Below are positions 54,878 to 64,000 of a stretch of DNA of 64,000 nt, in pieces. The notes under the pieces are model-generated. The model was not told the origin of the DNA. It ran no database searches and worked only from the letters and a program-made list of their open reading frames with translations. This stretch comes from Cladorrhinum sp. PSN259 (taxonomy: Eukaryota; Ascomycota; Sordariomycetes; Sordariales; Podosporaceae). Both the position numbers and the translations under genes were made by a program. Each line of letters begins with the position of its first letter. Positions within the stretch are counted from its first letter, which is position 1. Where the stretch lies: positions 248,001-312,000 of the forward strand of contig MU867086.1 of assembly GCA_033725935.1 (NCBI GenBank). The letters are read 5' to 3'.

Positions 54878-56669
54878 GTTGAAGATTACAAGTCTCCCTG
54901 TTTTCCTGCTTGCGCACCTTATCCGCGCCACGAGACTCGTCGACAGCTCTTTCCTACCCCCCGCCTACCTGCAAACCATCCGAGTCGATCAAGTCGGATA
55001 TACCAGAACTGTGAGGGACGCACACCCCACACGCAGCAGAGCAGCGCAAAAGTTGTGGTGTTGGGAACCCTTTCGGTTTGGACCTCTCTCTACTCTCCCG
55101 CCGAGATGGAAGATAAAATTCCTATCGTCCGACAACTGAGGCGAGCCGGTCAAAATAAGGTCGGTCTCGGCCCAATGGCCAAGTTGGCTTGGATAATTCG
55201 TGTTGCAACACTGGCTGTCCCGATTCCACGGTGCAGCGTGACTTGGTGAGTACCGACCTCGTGGTTTTAACGATTCATTAGTGCCGGTAGATGCGCAGCG
55301 GGTAAACAAGATAGATGATCAATCGAGATGAATGGCATTGAGTGAATTTGTGGTATGTTTTGTTCCTGGAGGCTAAATGGTCAAAAAAAGAAGATGACAT
55401 ATTACAAAGTACACTCGAGATCAATGAAGATCCCGTCCGAGGGGGGGAGGCGAGGGTCATCTTTCGCCCACCCATCCATCCCGCGTTCCATGCTGACGAC
55501 TTTGCCTCAGACCGAGACACCGAGATTGTGTGACCGGAAAATTTCAAGCGACAAACCATCTGAGATAACCGAAAGCGGTGGGATCATTTCCATCAAAAAC
55601 CTGTAGCTTTCCATTGACATGGGAAAGAGCTTGCCTCTTCTCAGCAAAGACGACGAGGACAGACCAGACGAGCAGGTTGTCACTGGCCAGAAGTCGTGAG
55701 TGTGGTTGCGCTGTTGCCAGAAACTCTCGCGCTAGCAATAAAATAGTGGGTCACAATTTGCTCAAAAGCTCTCGCTCCACACTACGCTAAGCCCTATCAG
55801 GTTTAGCCCACCCGCGTGCAGGAGATCCTGGCAGCTGCTGTTTATGGTTTGGTACTGGTTGCACTTGCTGGTGGTTGATGTTTACCCCGCCATGAAATTG
55901 ACGACGCCAAACACGGCGCTCTCAGATGCACAACATTCTGCAAAGAATTTGGTGGTCTATGATCCATGCTGTTCCTCTTTAATTGGTAGAAAAAGTCTTC
56001 TAAAACCTTGAATATGGAAAACCGGCAGTTGAGGGATAAAGGTACCTGGCAAGTACCTACCCAAAATAGTCCTCCAGAGGCTCTCGTCACGCCGCATTGC
56101 GGGAGCTTGTTCAACACCCAATCCCACGGAGATCTTCAACGCCATGACAAATACGCTAGCGGGTTGTCTTCAACAGTTACGGTTGCCGTGTTTCCCGATG
56201 TTGAGGCCCAAGACCCCGGTTTCCGGAACCGCAATTTTTTACCACACTCTGGAATGTCTCCCGCGTCGTGTGTTTGTTGGGAATGTCTTGACAAAGGGTT
56301 CTTTGAACAAACCAAGGGTCCTTTAAGCCGCCAGATCTACAGAACAGACGCAATGTGACGCTCATCGGACTTCTGCACGTGGTTTGAACAATTACTTTTA
56401 TTTGCCGTGTTGAAATCTTCAAGGAATTCGCAAAGTTGAACGGACGAGGCAAGGTACGTACCATTTCAGGGATGTCTCGCCTCTCCCGCCTCGGCGCGCA
56501 CCAGAAAGCTTACCCCTGGCATCCAGCCGGAGCTCTCCACTTACGTAGATGTTTATAATAATAATTGGTTTCTCCCTCTCTCTCTGTTTCTCTTGTGTTT
56601 TGGTACTCTCTTTCCTCCCCCAGCTGTTCCGTCCTATCAAATCGTCTGCTTATTCTGCCCCTCATCACG
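54878..56669. other. 1.8-kb bidirectional upstream region of the reductase and X325 genes
   Basis: No gene supported between the two divergent starts. Contains an exact Mac1-type octamer (55757-55764) and a related TTTGCTGA on the opposite strand (55641-55648). CT-rich tracts before 56640 suggest the X325 transcription start. Confidence 0.5.
55757..55764 (+). promoter_or_regulatory. Copper-response element (Mac1/GRISEA type), putative
   Basis: TTTGCTCA matches the yeast Mac1 consensus TTTGC(T/G)CA exactly. It lies 880 bp from the reductase start and 906 bp from the X325 start, near the middle of their shared region. By base count, a match to this consensus is expected by chance about 0.1 times in such a region. 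Confidence 0.4.
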
Positions 56670-57424
56670 ATGGCATACATCAAGTCCCTCATCGCAAGCG
56701 CGCTCCTGCTATCAACAGCCAACGCCCACTTCCAGCTCATCTCCCCACCATCCATCCCAGGCAACGACCAAACTGTCAGTCCCTGCGGAGGTGCCCAGGC
56801 CGACCTCTCCCAGAACACGGCAACAGACTTTCACGTCGACGGTCAACACGTACAAGTATTCCTTGGTCATGCCCAAGGAACATGGTTGATACGGGCAACT
56901 CTCGACGACAAGGCATCTGGCGAATGGACGCAGGTCTTCCCCATCTGGCAACAGAGCGGGCGTGGTAACTTTTGCGAGCCGGCCGTTAAGGTCCCTTCAG
57001 ACTGGGCAGGAAAGAAGGGATTCATTGGACTCAACTCGAATGCGGGTGATGGAGTTTTGTACCAGGTACCTTACCTTATGCTTTTTTGGAGTCCCTACAT
57101 CTCTCCATTGGTGTCCAATGCTGACCTATACTTGTACAGTGCGCGGCAGTCAACTTCGTCTCCGGCTCAGCACCGGCACCAGCCGGCGGTTCATGCGTCA
57201 ATGGGAGCGCCATAACCTCCACTTTCGTAGCCGATGCTGATCTCTCGGCGCTTGTTTCTAGTGATTCATCTTCCTCTGATCCTCGACCCAATACACAGGT
57301 CACGTCTGGACCTGCTCCTGCGGCTACCACCAAACCGGCTGGGAATACGGCCTCCTCGCTCAGTGGATTCGGGAGCTTGATTGCCACTGGTGTGATGCTT
57401 CTTGTTGGAGTTGCTTTGATGTAA
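56670..57424 (+). CDS. GPI-anchored copper-binding protein, X325/Bim1 (LPMO-like)
   Basis: Two exons, 56670-57065 and 57140-57424 (74-nt intron), give 226 residues. The signal peptide MAYIKSLIASALLLSTANA should be cut just before His20, leaving the N-terminal histidine that forms half of a copper brace. The mature start HFQLISPPSIPG and the Cys-containing core (VSPCGGAQ, NFCEPAVKVP, then CAAVNFVSG after the junction) match the X325 family. Its members look like lytic polysaccharide monooxygenases but do not cleave glycans; Cryptococcus Bim1 helps copper import. The Ser/Thr/Pro-rich stalk and terminal hydrophobic helix (GSLIATGVMLLVGVALM) predict GPI anchoring to the outer membrane leaflet. 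It is divergent from a ferric/cupric reductase. LPMO activity should not be assumed. Confidence 0.9.
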
Positions 57425-58016
57425 TTTAATGATGGAAAGGGTTTAGTTTGTATATATAGTTTTGTCACGATACTATTTGCGGGTGTAATATATATCCAGC
57501 GTTTTAGAGACACACGAGCGTTCCACCTTGATTTTGAAATGTTCAGATACAGGCAATTCAAAGATTCCATCTGCTTTTAACTTAGTAGGTGTTTGATAAT
57601 CCCAAGTCCTGGTTTCCGTTTCTTCTTTCCGAGATGTGCAAGGACCAAGAGCGTGGGATGCGTGATGGAAGGTGCCGCACGGTAAGGTATAGACTCCCGG
57701 CGTCGTCACCACGGCCCCCGTGGCCATGGACTGGGAAAGGTTTTGAGGAAGGCACGTATAATGAAATGATCCGATGACGCACTTGACCGCTCCATTGATG
57801 AAAGGAGCAAAGGGTTACTTGACTTGGTGGATCAATCGAAAAGATTAAATTCTACCACTACCTACGCGTGAACCCAAGATTTGAGAATGCACCCGACCAT
57901 TCAACATTTTGATCCCATCATCAACTACTCAGTTGGTTCCATTTTTTGCCCAAGTCGCGAATCCATCCCATCATACCTACAAGATCTCCTTCAATCATCA
58001 TCCATCCCATTAGTTC
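57425..58016. other. Intergenic between X325 and the GPI wall protein
   Basis: 592 bp. The reverse frame 57473-57727 overlaps the X325 3' flank and has no support. A 7-base Mac1-type core (reverse TTTGCTC, 57805-57811) lies 206 bp upstream of the next start codon. Confidence 0.45.
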
Positions 58017-58630
58017 ATGATGTTCTCGACAAAGTACTTTGGCGCTGCGATGCCGCTTGGAGCTGCTGCCAGCAGCTTCACCAATGTTCAGGAGACAGCA
58101 CAATCGGTCGAGCTCACAACAGTGGGCATGACTACCGTCACTTTCTACGACAGCCCGGCCACACCGGAATCTACCACTGTCACTTTCACAGCCGATGCCA
58201 GTCCCGCCGTCATCAGTATTATCACAGGGTGGACAATTCCCGCTAGCAGCATTCCCATCACTTCGACAACTTTGTTCATCAACAGTAGCGCAGCTGATAA
58301 TGTCACCACCGTGGTCGTCGGCACCATCGTCCCGACGGCAAATGTAACCTGGGCACCTGCCGCGGATGCAACTGATGCAAACTGTGCAAACTGTGCAAAC
58401 TGTGAGCACAGTGGAAGACCTGTCTCGTCATTGGCTGGCCACTCTGCATCCAAGGTTATGGATTCTAAGAATGCGGCTGCTGCTGACACTGCTTTTCTCA
58501 TTCGTCGGTGAGTTTCTATTTCTTCTTTTCTTACTCTCGCAAGTCGAGAACCATTGCTGACTTTATCTGTTTGTGCCGTAGGAGCCTTAAAGCTATGGCG
58601 GTTGGGTTCCTCCTTGCCCTCGCACTTTGA
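58017..58630 (+). CDS. Small Ser/Thr-rich GPI-anchored wall protein
   Basis: Two exons, 58017-58507 and 58582-58630 (74-nt intron), give 179 residues. A short hydrophobic N-terminus (YFGAAMPLGAAASSF) serves as a weak signal peptide. The body is built of Thr/Val/Ser beta-like stretches (TTVTFYDSPATPESTTVTF, NVTTVVVGTIVP) with two N-glycosylation sites, and holds a Cys-rich CANCANCEHSG repeat from three tandem 9-bp units. The second exon, only 49 nt, supplies the hydrophobic end AVGFLLALAL; a Ser-Ala-rich segment before it could carry the GPI site. The paired GTGAGT donor and CGTAG acceptor keep frame exactly. No named family. Fungal proteins of this kind sit in the cell wall. An alternative start three bases later is equivalent. 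Confidence 0.75.
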
Positions 58631-59381
58631 GTCGTAATGATTCCAGCCCGATCCGTATTTCTGATGACGATGGTAATAATGGCCTGTGGAACAGTTGGAG
58701 GGTGCGTCTGGACATGGAGCATTCATGGACATGCTACCGAGTAATGATGGTTGGGGGTTAGCAGTATCGAAGTGTTTCCTGGAACATGTATAATTATTCA
58801 AGCTTCGACGCTTGCCGAATATTGTCATGCACTTGGGGTCAATTCGAGTTGGGCGTATGCCATCCTAATCAAGCATCTCTCTTGTTCTGTGCTACTACCA
58901 CGGTCATTATCAATACTATGAATCTGGGTCTTTCTAAGAGCAGCCATCGTTACAGCAGCAGAACCGTTCGGAGTAACATTGTTGCTGCAGTTTATGTATC
59001 TTCCGAATCACACCCACATTGTGTTCGTTATTATCCAATGACAGCAAAAGTTCCCGCTTGGCAAGTTTGGGATGAGATGAGTTCTGAAGTATGATTGGCT
59101 GACTGTTCCGAAGGCGTATCAAACTGATTCATATTCCCTTGTAGCAAAGAGGTCAAAGCACAACTCTCGAGATGCAGGTCACATTCTTGGTAGGTACACT
59201 ATTTGCAACATCCCCGCGTTTTATCCTGGGCGCACGAGTTCAAACCGCAAAAAAATACCAACTCCCATCATCACTTCACCACCCTCATCGTAATTAGCTG
59301 TGGCTCACCACTCCACCACTGGCATTCGACACATCTACCTTTGTCAACCACTGGCATTCGACACAGTAACGTTTGTCAAAA
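58631..59381. other. Intergenic, no gene supported
   Basis: 751 bp. The CTGGCATTCGACACA phrase occurs twice near 59320 and 59350 as a short direct repeat just upstream of the next gene, in its probable leader or promoter. Confidence 0.5.
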
Positions 59382-59856
59382 ATGGCGCGCGAATACACGC
59401 ACACGCCCTCCCGCCTAACAATCCTCTGGCTTTACATCTCGCTCCCCCTCGTCACCTGGGATTTCAGCTACGTCTTTCTCCGCCCGCACTCGATGCCGGG
59501 CGGCGTTCTGCACTCGCCGATCTGGACCCCGTACGCGCTCTACGGCACCGTGGACCACATCTACGGTCTCAAAGCTTACGAGGCCAACAACGGGTTCACG
59601 GCCGCGCAGAGCGCATTGAACGTGATTGAAACCGTCATGTATTTTTATTATCTATTGATGTACTGGAATTCTGGCGACGGAAACGGGGTAGTAAAAGGCA
59701 GAGAAGCGAGCAAGATGGTGTTGGTTGGGTACTCGGCGGCGATCATGACGGTTTCGAAGACTGTCTTGTACTGGCTGAACGAGTACTACTCGGGCTTTGA
59801 CAATATCGGGCAGAATAATTTGTGGAGGTTGGTGGTGTTGTGGATCATTCCAAAGT

Positions 59857-59892
<36 letters not shown>

Positions 59893-60053
59893 TTAACTTG
59901 CTTTTGACGTTGAAGTGAGCTGAGCTGATGTGTTATTTTTGAAAAAAATGTAGTGGTCTCTGGCTGGTCGTTCCGACTTTCTCAATGATCTTGCCTCTTG
60001 GAAGGGAAATAGTGGATGGGCTGGCTCTGGTGCCTGGTACCAAGAGTGAATGA
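59382..60053 (+). CDS. Conserved fungal four-helix membrane protein, unknown function
   Basis: Two exons, 59382-59854 and 59954-60053 (99-nt intron), give 190 residues. Four hydrophobic helices are visible: ILWLYISLPLVTWDFSYVFL, LNVIETVMYFYYLLMYW, VLVGYSAAIMTVSKTVLYWL and LVVLWIIPNGLWLVVPTFSM, the last made by splicing. Conserved-looking polar stretches are RPHSMPGG, DHIYG and NEYYSGFDNIGQN. I have seen this family in many ascomycetes, where some entries carry a misleading C6-transcription-factor label; nothing here binds DNA. The layout of four helices with buried acidic and aromatic residues recalls EXPERA-type sterol isomerase proteins, but I see no diagnostic motif. The intron holds a run of 32 T. 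Converges on the Zn2Cys6 gene with 109 bp between stops. Confidence 0.85.
59860..59891 (+). repeat. T32 homopolymer in an intron
   Basis: Thirty-two consecutive T starting just after the GTGAG donor. Likely length-variable and error-prone in sequencing. Confidence 0.9.
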
Positions 60054-60162
60054 GGCTTCGAAAGCGAGGGAACTTTGGCAGGTGATAACGACCAAGAGTG
60101 GAAATGAATTAGTCAAGATGGGAGAAGAGAATTCTATCAGAATGTATCTAAATGTACTAGTA

Positions 60163-62337
60163 CTAATTGCAGTGATAATAATTGGACTCTGCCTGGCCAC
60201 CACTGTCATTGCCGCCCGCGACCATTTGATCCCAAAACATCCAGTCGAAATCGGGGGCGTTGGCATCGAAATTAAAGTCCTCTGGCGTAAAGGTAATATC
60301 CATCCCCGCAGAGAGCTGGCTATCCACCTGCGACGGTGTAGGCTGAGAAAGAAGAGACGAGCCAGATGCTCCTGACGTCGACGACGGCATGTCCGTGGCG
60401 TTTCCCTGCCTCCTGACAGCCCGCCCTCGCAATGCAGTGATGAAGGCCGGCTCCGGAATCCCATTTTGGAGCGACCGCCTGACGCTCCACGCCCTCAAAG
60501 TCAGACGTCCAAACGTTGTGTGCAGAGCCCGCTTGGACTCGATCAGCTCTCCGTGGTGATCACGGTAAACCTGCTCCATCTTTTTCCACGCTTCATCGAC
60601 CTCGGCAGGCGAGAGCAAATGTCCATCATCATTCCCCAGATGCCCGCTCCTGTACAGCGTGCTCAGCACAACAATCAGCGCGTCCCACGAGCCCCAGATG
60701 TAGAAGGGCCGGACGTGCCACCAGAACCGCTTGAGAAACACATCCTGGGTGTGGGTGGCGATGTCGGCCTCCAAAATCCTCATGGCTATCTGGAACAGCT
60801 CCCTCCTCTCTGCGTCCGTGGCCTGGTTTTGCTTGACTTTGGGCAGCTTGCTGCGAAGTTCCATGGCCGTAAGGCTGGACCTCGCCATGGTGACGGCGAT
60901 GAAGTGCAAGGGATTGACGACGTCGCAGTATCGGATGTACGTCTCTTCGATTTCGGATTTTGCTTCGGCGAGGAATTGGATTCCGTCTTTTTCGTTTGCG
61001 ATTTTTGTGGCCTTGGCGAGCAGTTTCCCGCAGCAGAGGCGTGACAGGAAAAAGATCATGTCTGTTGCTCCCTTCTGCTCGACCGGGGTTTCGGTCATTC
61101 CCGGCCAGATCTGGTCGTCGTTGATGTTGAGCGGCGGAAGCGTGTCCCAGCCATCAGGAACGGTAAAGACACCCGCGATGCCGGACATGTGGCTGGCTAG
61201 ACCGTCGAGCGGCAGAAGCTGGCAAAAGATGCGTCGTCGCATTTGGACTTCGAACGGTGGCAGGCCGAGCTTCTCCCCGTCTCGGTGAAGTCCGATGCGC
61301 TGTCCTATTCTCATGGAAACTCCGGTCAAGATCCAAAAGGTGTGCGAGTCGTACGTGTATATGCTGGACGCTAGAAAGAGAACAAGCGCTTGAAGCACCG
61401 TCATATCCGCCGTCTTCAGGAAGGATGCATTGACCAGAGCCTGCTGAGTTGCGTATTGGTATCTGCGCAGAAGGGCAGTGCGTGACTGACCCGGCTCCGC
61501 TCCAAACTTTTCTGTGCATTCTTCCTCGCTGAGGGAAAAGACGGCAAAGTGATAGATAGCAAAAACTAGAGCTTCATGAGCCCTTGAGGCTTCTCCAGGT
61601 TGGCGTGAGACTGTCTCGACGATCTGGGTTGTTGACGGAGCGTGAAGGGTCCTGGAGATGGGTTCCACGTTCTCGCGGTATATGTTCCAGAGAACCACGG
61701 CTTCCTCGTGCGAAGGATGGTACCGGAGGAGGTTCTGGTAGGTGTTCCCGACAGCCAGGAAAGCTCCGGGAAACGGATCCGGAGGTGCTGCATGGTCGTT
61801 GATGTCTTCTTCTTCCGACTGCTCGTCATCAGAGGAAAGCTGCAGGTCCCCCTCGAACTGATCTCGCAACTTCCGCCAGAGACTGCTGTCGGTATATCTC
61901 GGCTGCCCACCTTTCCCAACTAGCAGCTTGCCCTCTGGCATTTGTTCGTCGGCATTGTTCCAATGGGCCAACACAGGCTCAGTCGATGGCTTGAAGGGCG
62001 CCACAGAACTCGATGGCGTGGATGCAGGAGGCGTTACGGCTCTCCCGGAACTGGGGAGCAGGTCGTGCTCGCGAAGAATGCGCTCATACTGTTCAATCTT
62101 TTCCAGGATGGTGATGTCGACCCTGAACTGTCTTTTGCGTCGTCTTGGCTGAGGAGCTGGGTATGTGCAGTCAAACCCGGCCTTCCGGCAGCTGGAGCAT
62201 TTCGGAGATACCTTGTCGCATCTCACCTTGCGCTTGGCACACGTCTGACAAGAGTATGCCATGAGAATCGGCGGTGGGGGCGGCCCAAGGCCTTCTGGAG
62301 GCGCCTGCGCAATGAGTGCTGGTGTTCTCCGATCCAT
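60163..62337 (-). CDS. Zn2Cys6 transcription factor with fungal-specific domain
   Basis: Single exon of 724 residues. The binuclear cluster CQTC...CDKVSPKCSSCRKAGFDC lies near residues 30-57, followed by a basic linker PRRRKRQFRV and a coiled dimer helix (LEKIEQYERILREHDLL). The fungal transcription-factor domain spans about 205-560, with typical markers FWILTGVSMRIGQRIGLHRD and MRRRIFCQLLPLDGLASHMSG. The C-terminus is Ser/Pro/Gln-rich and ends in an acidic-aromatic stretch (FNFDANAPDFDWMFWDQMV) that looks like an activation domain. Such factors often control metabolic clusters or nutrient use; the relevant targets may lie beyond the right edge. No intron is needed. Start is the first ATG; nothing in frame upstream is better. 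Confidence 0.93.
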   Translation of the reverse strand: MDRRTPALIAQAPPEGLGPPPPPILMAYSCQTCAKRKVRCDKVSPKCSSCRKAGFDCTYPAPQPRRRKRQFRVDITILEKIEQYERILREHDLLPSSGRAVTPPASTPSSSVAPFKPSTEPVLAHWNNADEQMPEGKLLVGKGGQPRYTDSSLWRKLRDQFEGDLQLSSDDEQSEEEDINDHAAPPDPFPGAFLAVGNTYQNLLRYHPSHEEAVVLWNIYRENVEPISRTLHAPSTTQIVETVSRQPGEASRAHEALVFAIYHFAVFSLSEEECTEKFGAEPGQSRTALLRRYQYATQQALVNASFLKTADMTVLQALVLFLASSIYTYDSHTFWILTGVSMRIGQRIGLHRDGEKLGLPPFEVQMRRRIFCQLLPLDGLASHMSGIAGVFTVPDGWDTLPPLNINDDQIWPGMTETPVEQKGATDMIFFLSRLCCGKLLAKATKIANEKDGIQFLAEAKSEIEETYIRYCDVVNPLHFIAVTMARSSLTAMELRSKLPKVKQNQATDAERRELFQIAMRILEADIATHTQDVFLKRFWWHVRPFYIWGSWDALIVVLSTLYRSGHLGNDDGHLLSPAEVDEAWKKMEQVYRDHHGELIESKRALHTTFGRLTLRAWSVRRSLQNGIPEPAFITALRGRAVRRQGNATDMPSSTSGASGSSLLSQPTPSQVDSQLSAGMDITFTPEDFNFDANAPDFDWMFWDQMVAGGNDSGGQAESNYYHCN

Positions 62338-64000
62338 GCTTGGCGTTCATTATTGATTACATGAGGTTCTACGAAAGAAAGGTCAGCATTTGGGATTGTA
62401 ACATTGCTGAACAGCCCCGCATCTCACCTCCAAGCTGCTGCCTTGAGATATCACGTGTTAAACTGTCTGCCGGGTCCTGGTTGGTCTATTTATAGTGCAG
62501 ATCCCGTTCCGCGCGACAATGATCCCAGGGGAAACACATAGTAAAATTGGAAGAAGTGTGAAAATTGGTAACTGACACTGCTACCTCATATTTATGAAAT
62601 AATTCACGACGTTGTAAAACCTACCAGCGAGTATGGACTAGAAGGTCACCTGAGAAGACCTTGTTCACCCTATATCTAGTGGTAAAATAGGTACTAGGGG
62701 GTGGCGGGTGCCTGAGTGGAGTAAGGGGAAAAGTCAATATTGATATGCACGCGTTTAACATCCAACCTCGTATATGAGCTGTGAAAAATCCAAGGTGTAT
62801 TCTTGCTCAGATGAAAAATTCCGAACATCCCGACTGAGTAGAAGGTCATCTTCATCCTTCGTCTTCATCATCTTCGTCCTTCGTCTTCATCACCTTCAGA
62901 AAGAGGCTTAGGTTACTTGGCATGCGTGAAGTTGGAAACAGACTGGAAATGCAGCAATCAGATTGACGTTAGGAGGGTGACTCAGCTCGAGGTAGCAACG
63001 CGCCATTATTTATTGAAATCTCATGTGGTTTAGGTCTTATAAACCATTACTGCGCCTGCCTGCTAATACAGGGATTACCTATACCCAGATCTTGCGATCT
63101 CACCACTCAACGGTGTGTGTCCTGCGCTAACCATGTTTTGGGGGCTGCATTGGAAAAGGGGCCAGCCCTTCTTGGCATGCTGATGCAGTGCCACCATCGA
63201 ACCTTTTCCCTGGGCCACAACCAGGTCCTGGGGGGTTCTTTGACATTGCCCTAGGCTCCTTCAAACGCACTGTTTTGCGGCTGTCCAATAAGCCGGCCAG
63301 TCATGTTCTTCAAGCGAGCGAGATGCAAGAATTAGATTGGCCGTTGTACGCTTGAGTGTCGTCCCCAAGCTTTTTTGACAGCTGCTTAGCTGAAGCTTCA
63401 GTAATTAAAAATCAATGCGACCTATCTACCTTGCGGATATGGGTCCGAACAGATTTCGAATTCTAGATTGGCACACGAGCTGCAAGTCAGATGGATATCT
63501 GACATGATATCTGGATCCAGGTTATGGACCCTTATTGCTTGTGACGCCTTCCAGTCTCTCTGATTTGCAGTCTCAAAATGTGACCAAATAGAGGTCGGTT
63601 TACAGCCATCCAGATATAGGACCGTGCATAGGGCTTACCGGACCCAACGCATCCAAAGAGGCAATTTCCCCTGATCTCGGCAAAACCATTCAGTGCCCCC
63701 CTTCGAGTCGTACACCCAGATCTCGTGCACGTAGGATCCGAGCTTCTCATGCCGAGCCATACCAGCTATGCGATTGTTGCACAACTCAGTCCCTTCTAAT
63801 TACACGGCAGAACGGGTCGGTTCCCGAAATGGCTTTCCGGTAATGGTGAGGCGGAGTTCATGTTACCAGGTACATCTATCGATAGAGGTCATCAAATGCC
63901 AGGATCGGTAACTTTATGGGACAATGTCAGACTGAGCCTCAACGCACTGTTCACACGAGGATCCTTGATCTCTGAGATTTTCTTTCAGCCGAGTCTTTCG
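62338..64000. other. 1.7-kb right edge, no gene supported
   Basis: Promoter of the Zn2Cys6 gene on the left. An imperfect TTC/ATC-rich tandem stands at 62847-62896. The reverse frame 63532-63750 has no recognisable content. No transposon or RNA gene recognised. Confidence 0.5.
62847..62896. repeat. Imperfect tandem of about 20 bp, TTC-rich
   Basis: Two and a half imperfect copies of a unit like CATCTTCGTCCTTCGTCTT in the Zn2Cys6 upstream region. Confidence 0.75.

Noticed and set aside
57473..57727. Reverse 84-codon frame past the X325 gene
   Set aside because: Overlaps the X325 3' flank and lacks a signal peptide, domain or homologue that I recognise.
63532..63750. 72-codon reverse frame near the right edge
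   Set aside because: No motif, no splice partner, short; more likely chance.

Overview
The window is nuclear DNA from a filamentous ascomycete, most likely a Sordariomycete (Sordariales-like). The evidence is short GT-AG introns of about 54-122 nt (one of 260 nt), Zn2Cys6 regulators, a Neurospora ro-2-type dynactin subunit, a fungal NLR-type NTPase, and many GPI-anchored or secreted proteins with serine/threonine-rich tails. Exon structures below were worked out by hand: each listed splice set keeps the reading frame, and conserved motifs run across the junctions. No rRNA, CRISPR array or recognisable transposase gene was seen.

Layout. 1.3-13.1 kb is mostly housekeeping: an uncharacterised conserved protein (DUF8004-like), dynactin p62 (ro-2), a zinc alcohol dehydrogenase, a four-helix DUF7704-like membrane protein head-to-head with ribosomal protein eS7, and a class I glutamine amidotransferase. 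13.1-17.3 kb is nearly gene-free. 17.3-31.0 kb holds a calpain, a membrane-anchored aspartic-protease homologue that has lost both catalytic aspartates, a small hydrophobic protein, a Zn2Cys6 factor and twinfilin. 32.5-44 kb holds an intron-containing tRNA-Asp, a secreted cupin, an NLR-like hydrolase-NACHT protein, two large unknown membrane proteins and a small secreted cysteine-containing protein.

44.8-50.5 kb carries three oxidoreductases: a short-chain dehydrogenase, a berberine-bridge/glucooligosaccharide-oxidase-type flavoenzyme with a single-base frameshift, and a P450 with a long charged tail. They look like a small metabolic group, but no backbone synthase lies in the window. 52.9-57.4 kb has a ferric/cupric reductase head-to-head with a GPI-anchored X325/Bim1-type copper-binding protein. 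Their shared 1.8-kb upstream region contains an exact Mac1-type copper-response octamer, so this looks like a surface copper-acquisition unit and is my best candidate for a functional system here. A GPI-anchored wall protein, an unknown membrane protein and a second Zn2Cys6 factor follow. The last 1.7 kb has no gene I can support.

Limits. Family calls come from remembered motifs and sequence patterns, not searches. DUF numbers are the least certain. Transcription starts, UTRs and regulatory sites are inferences.
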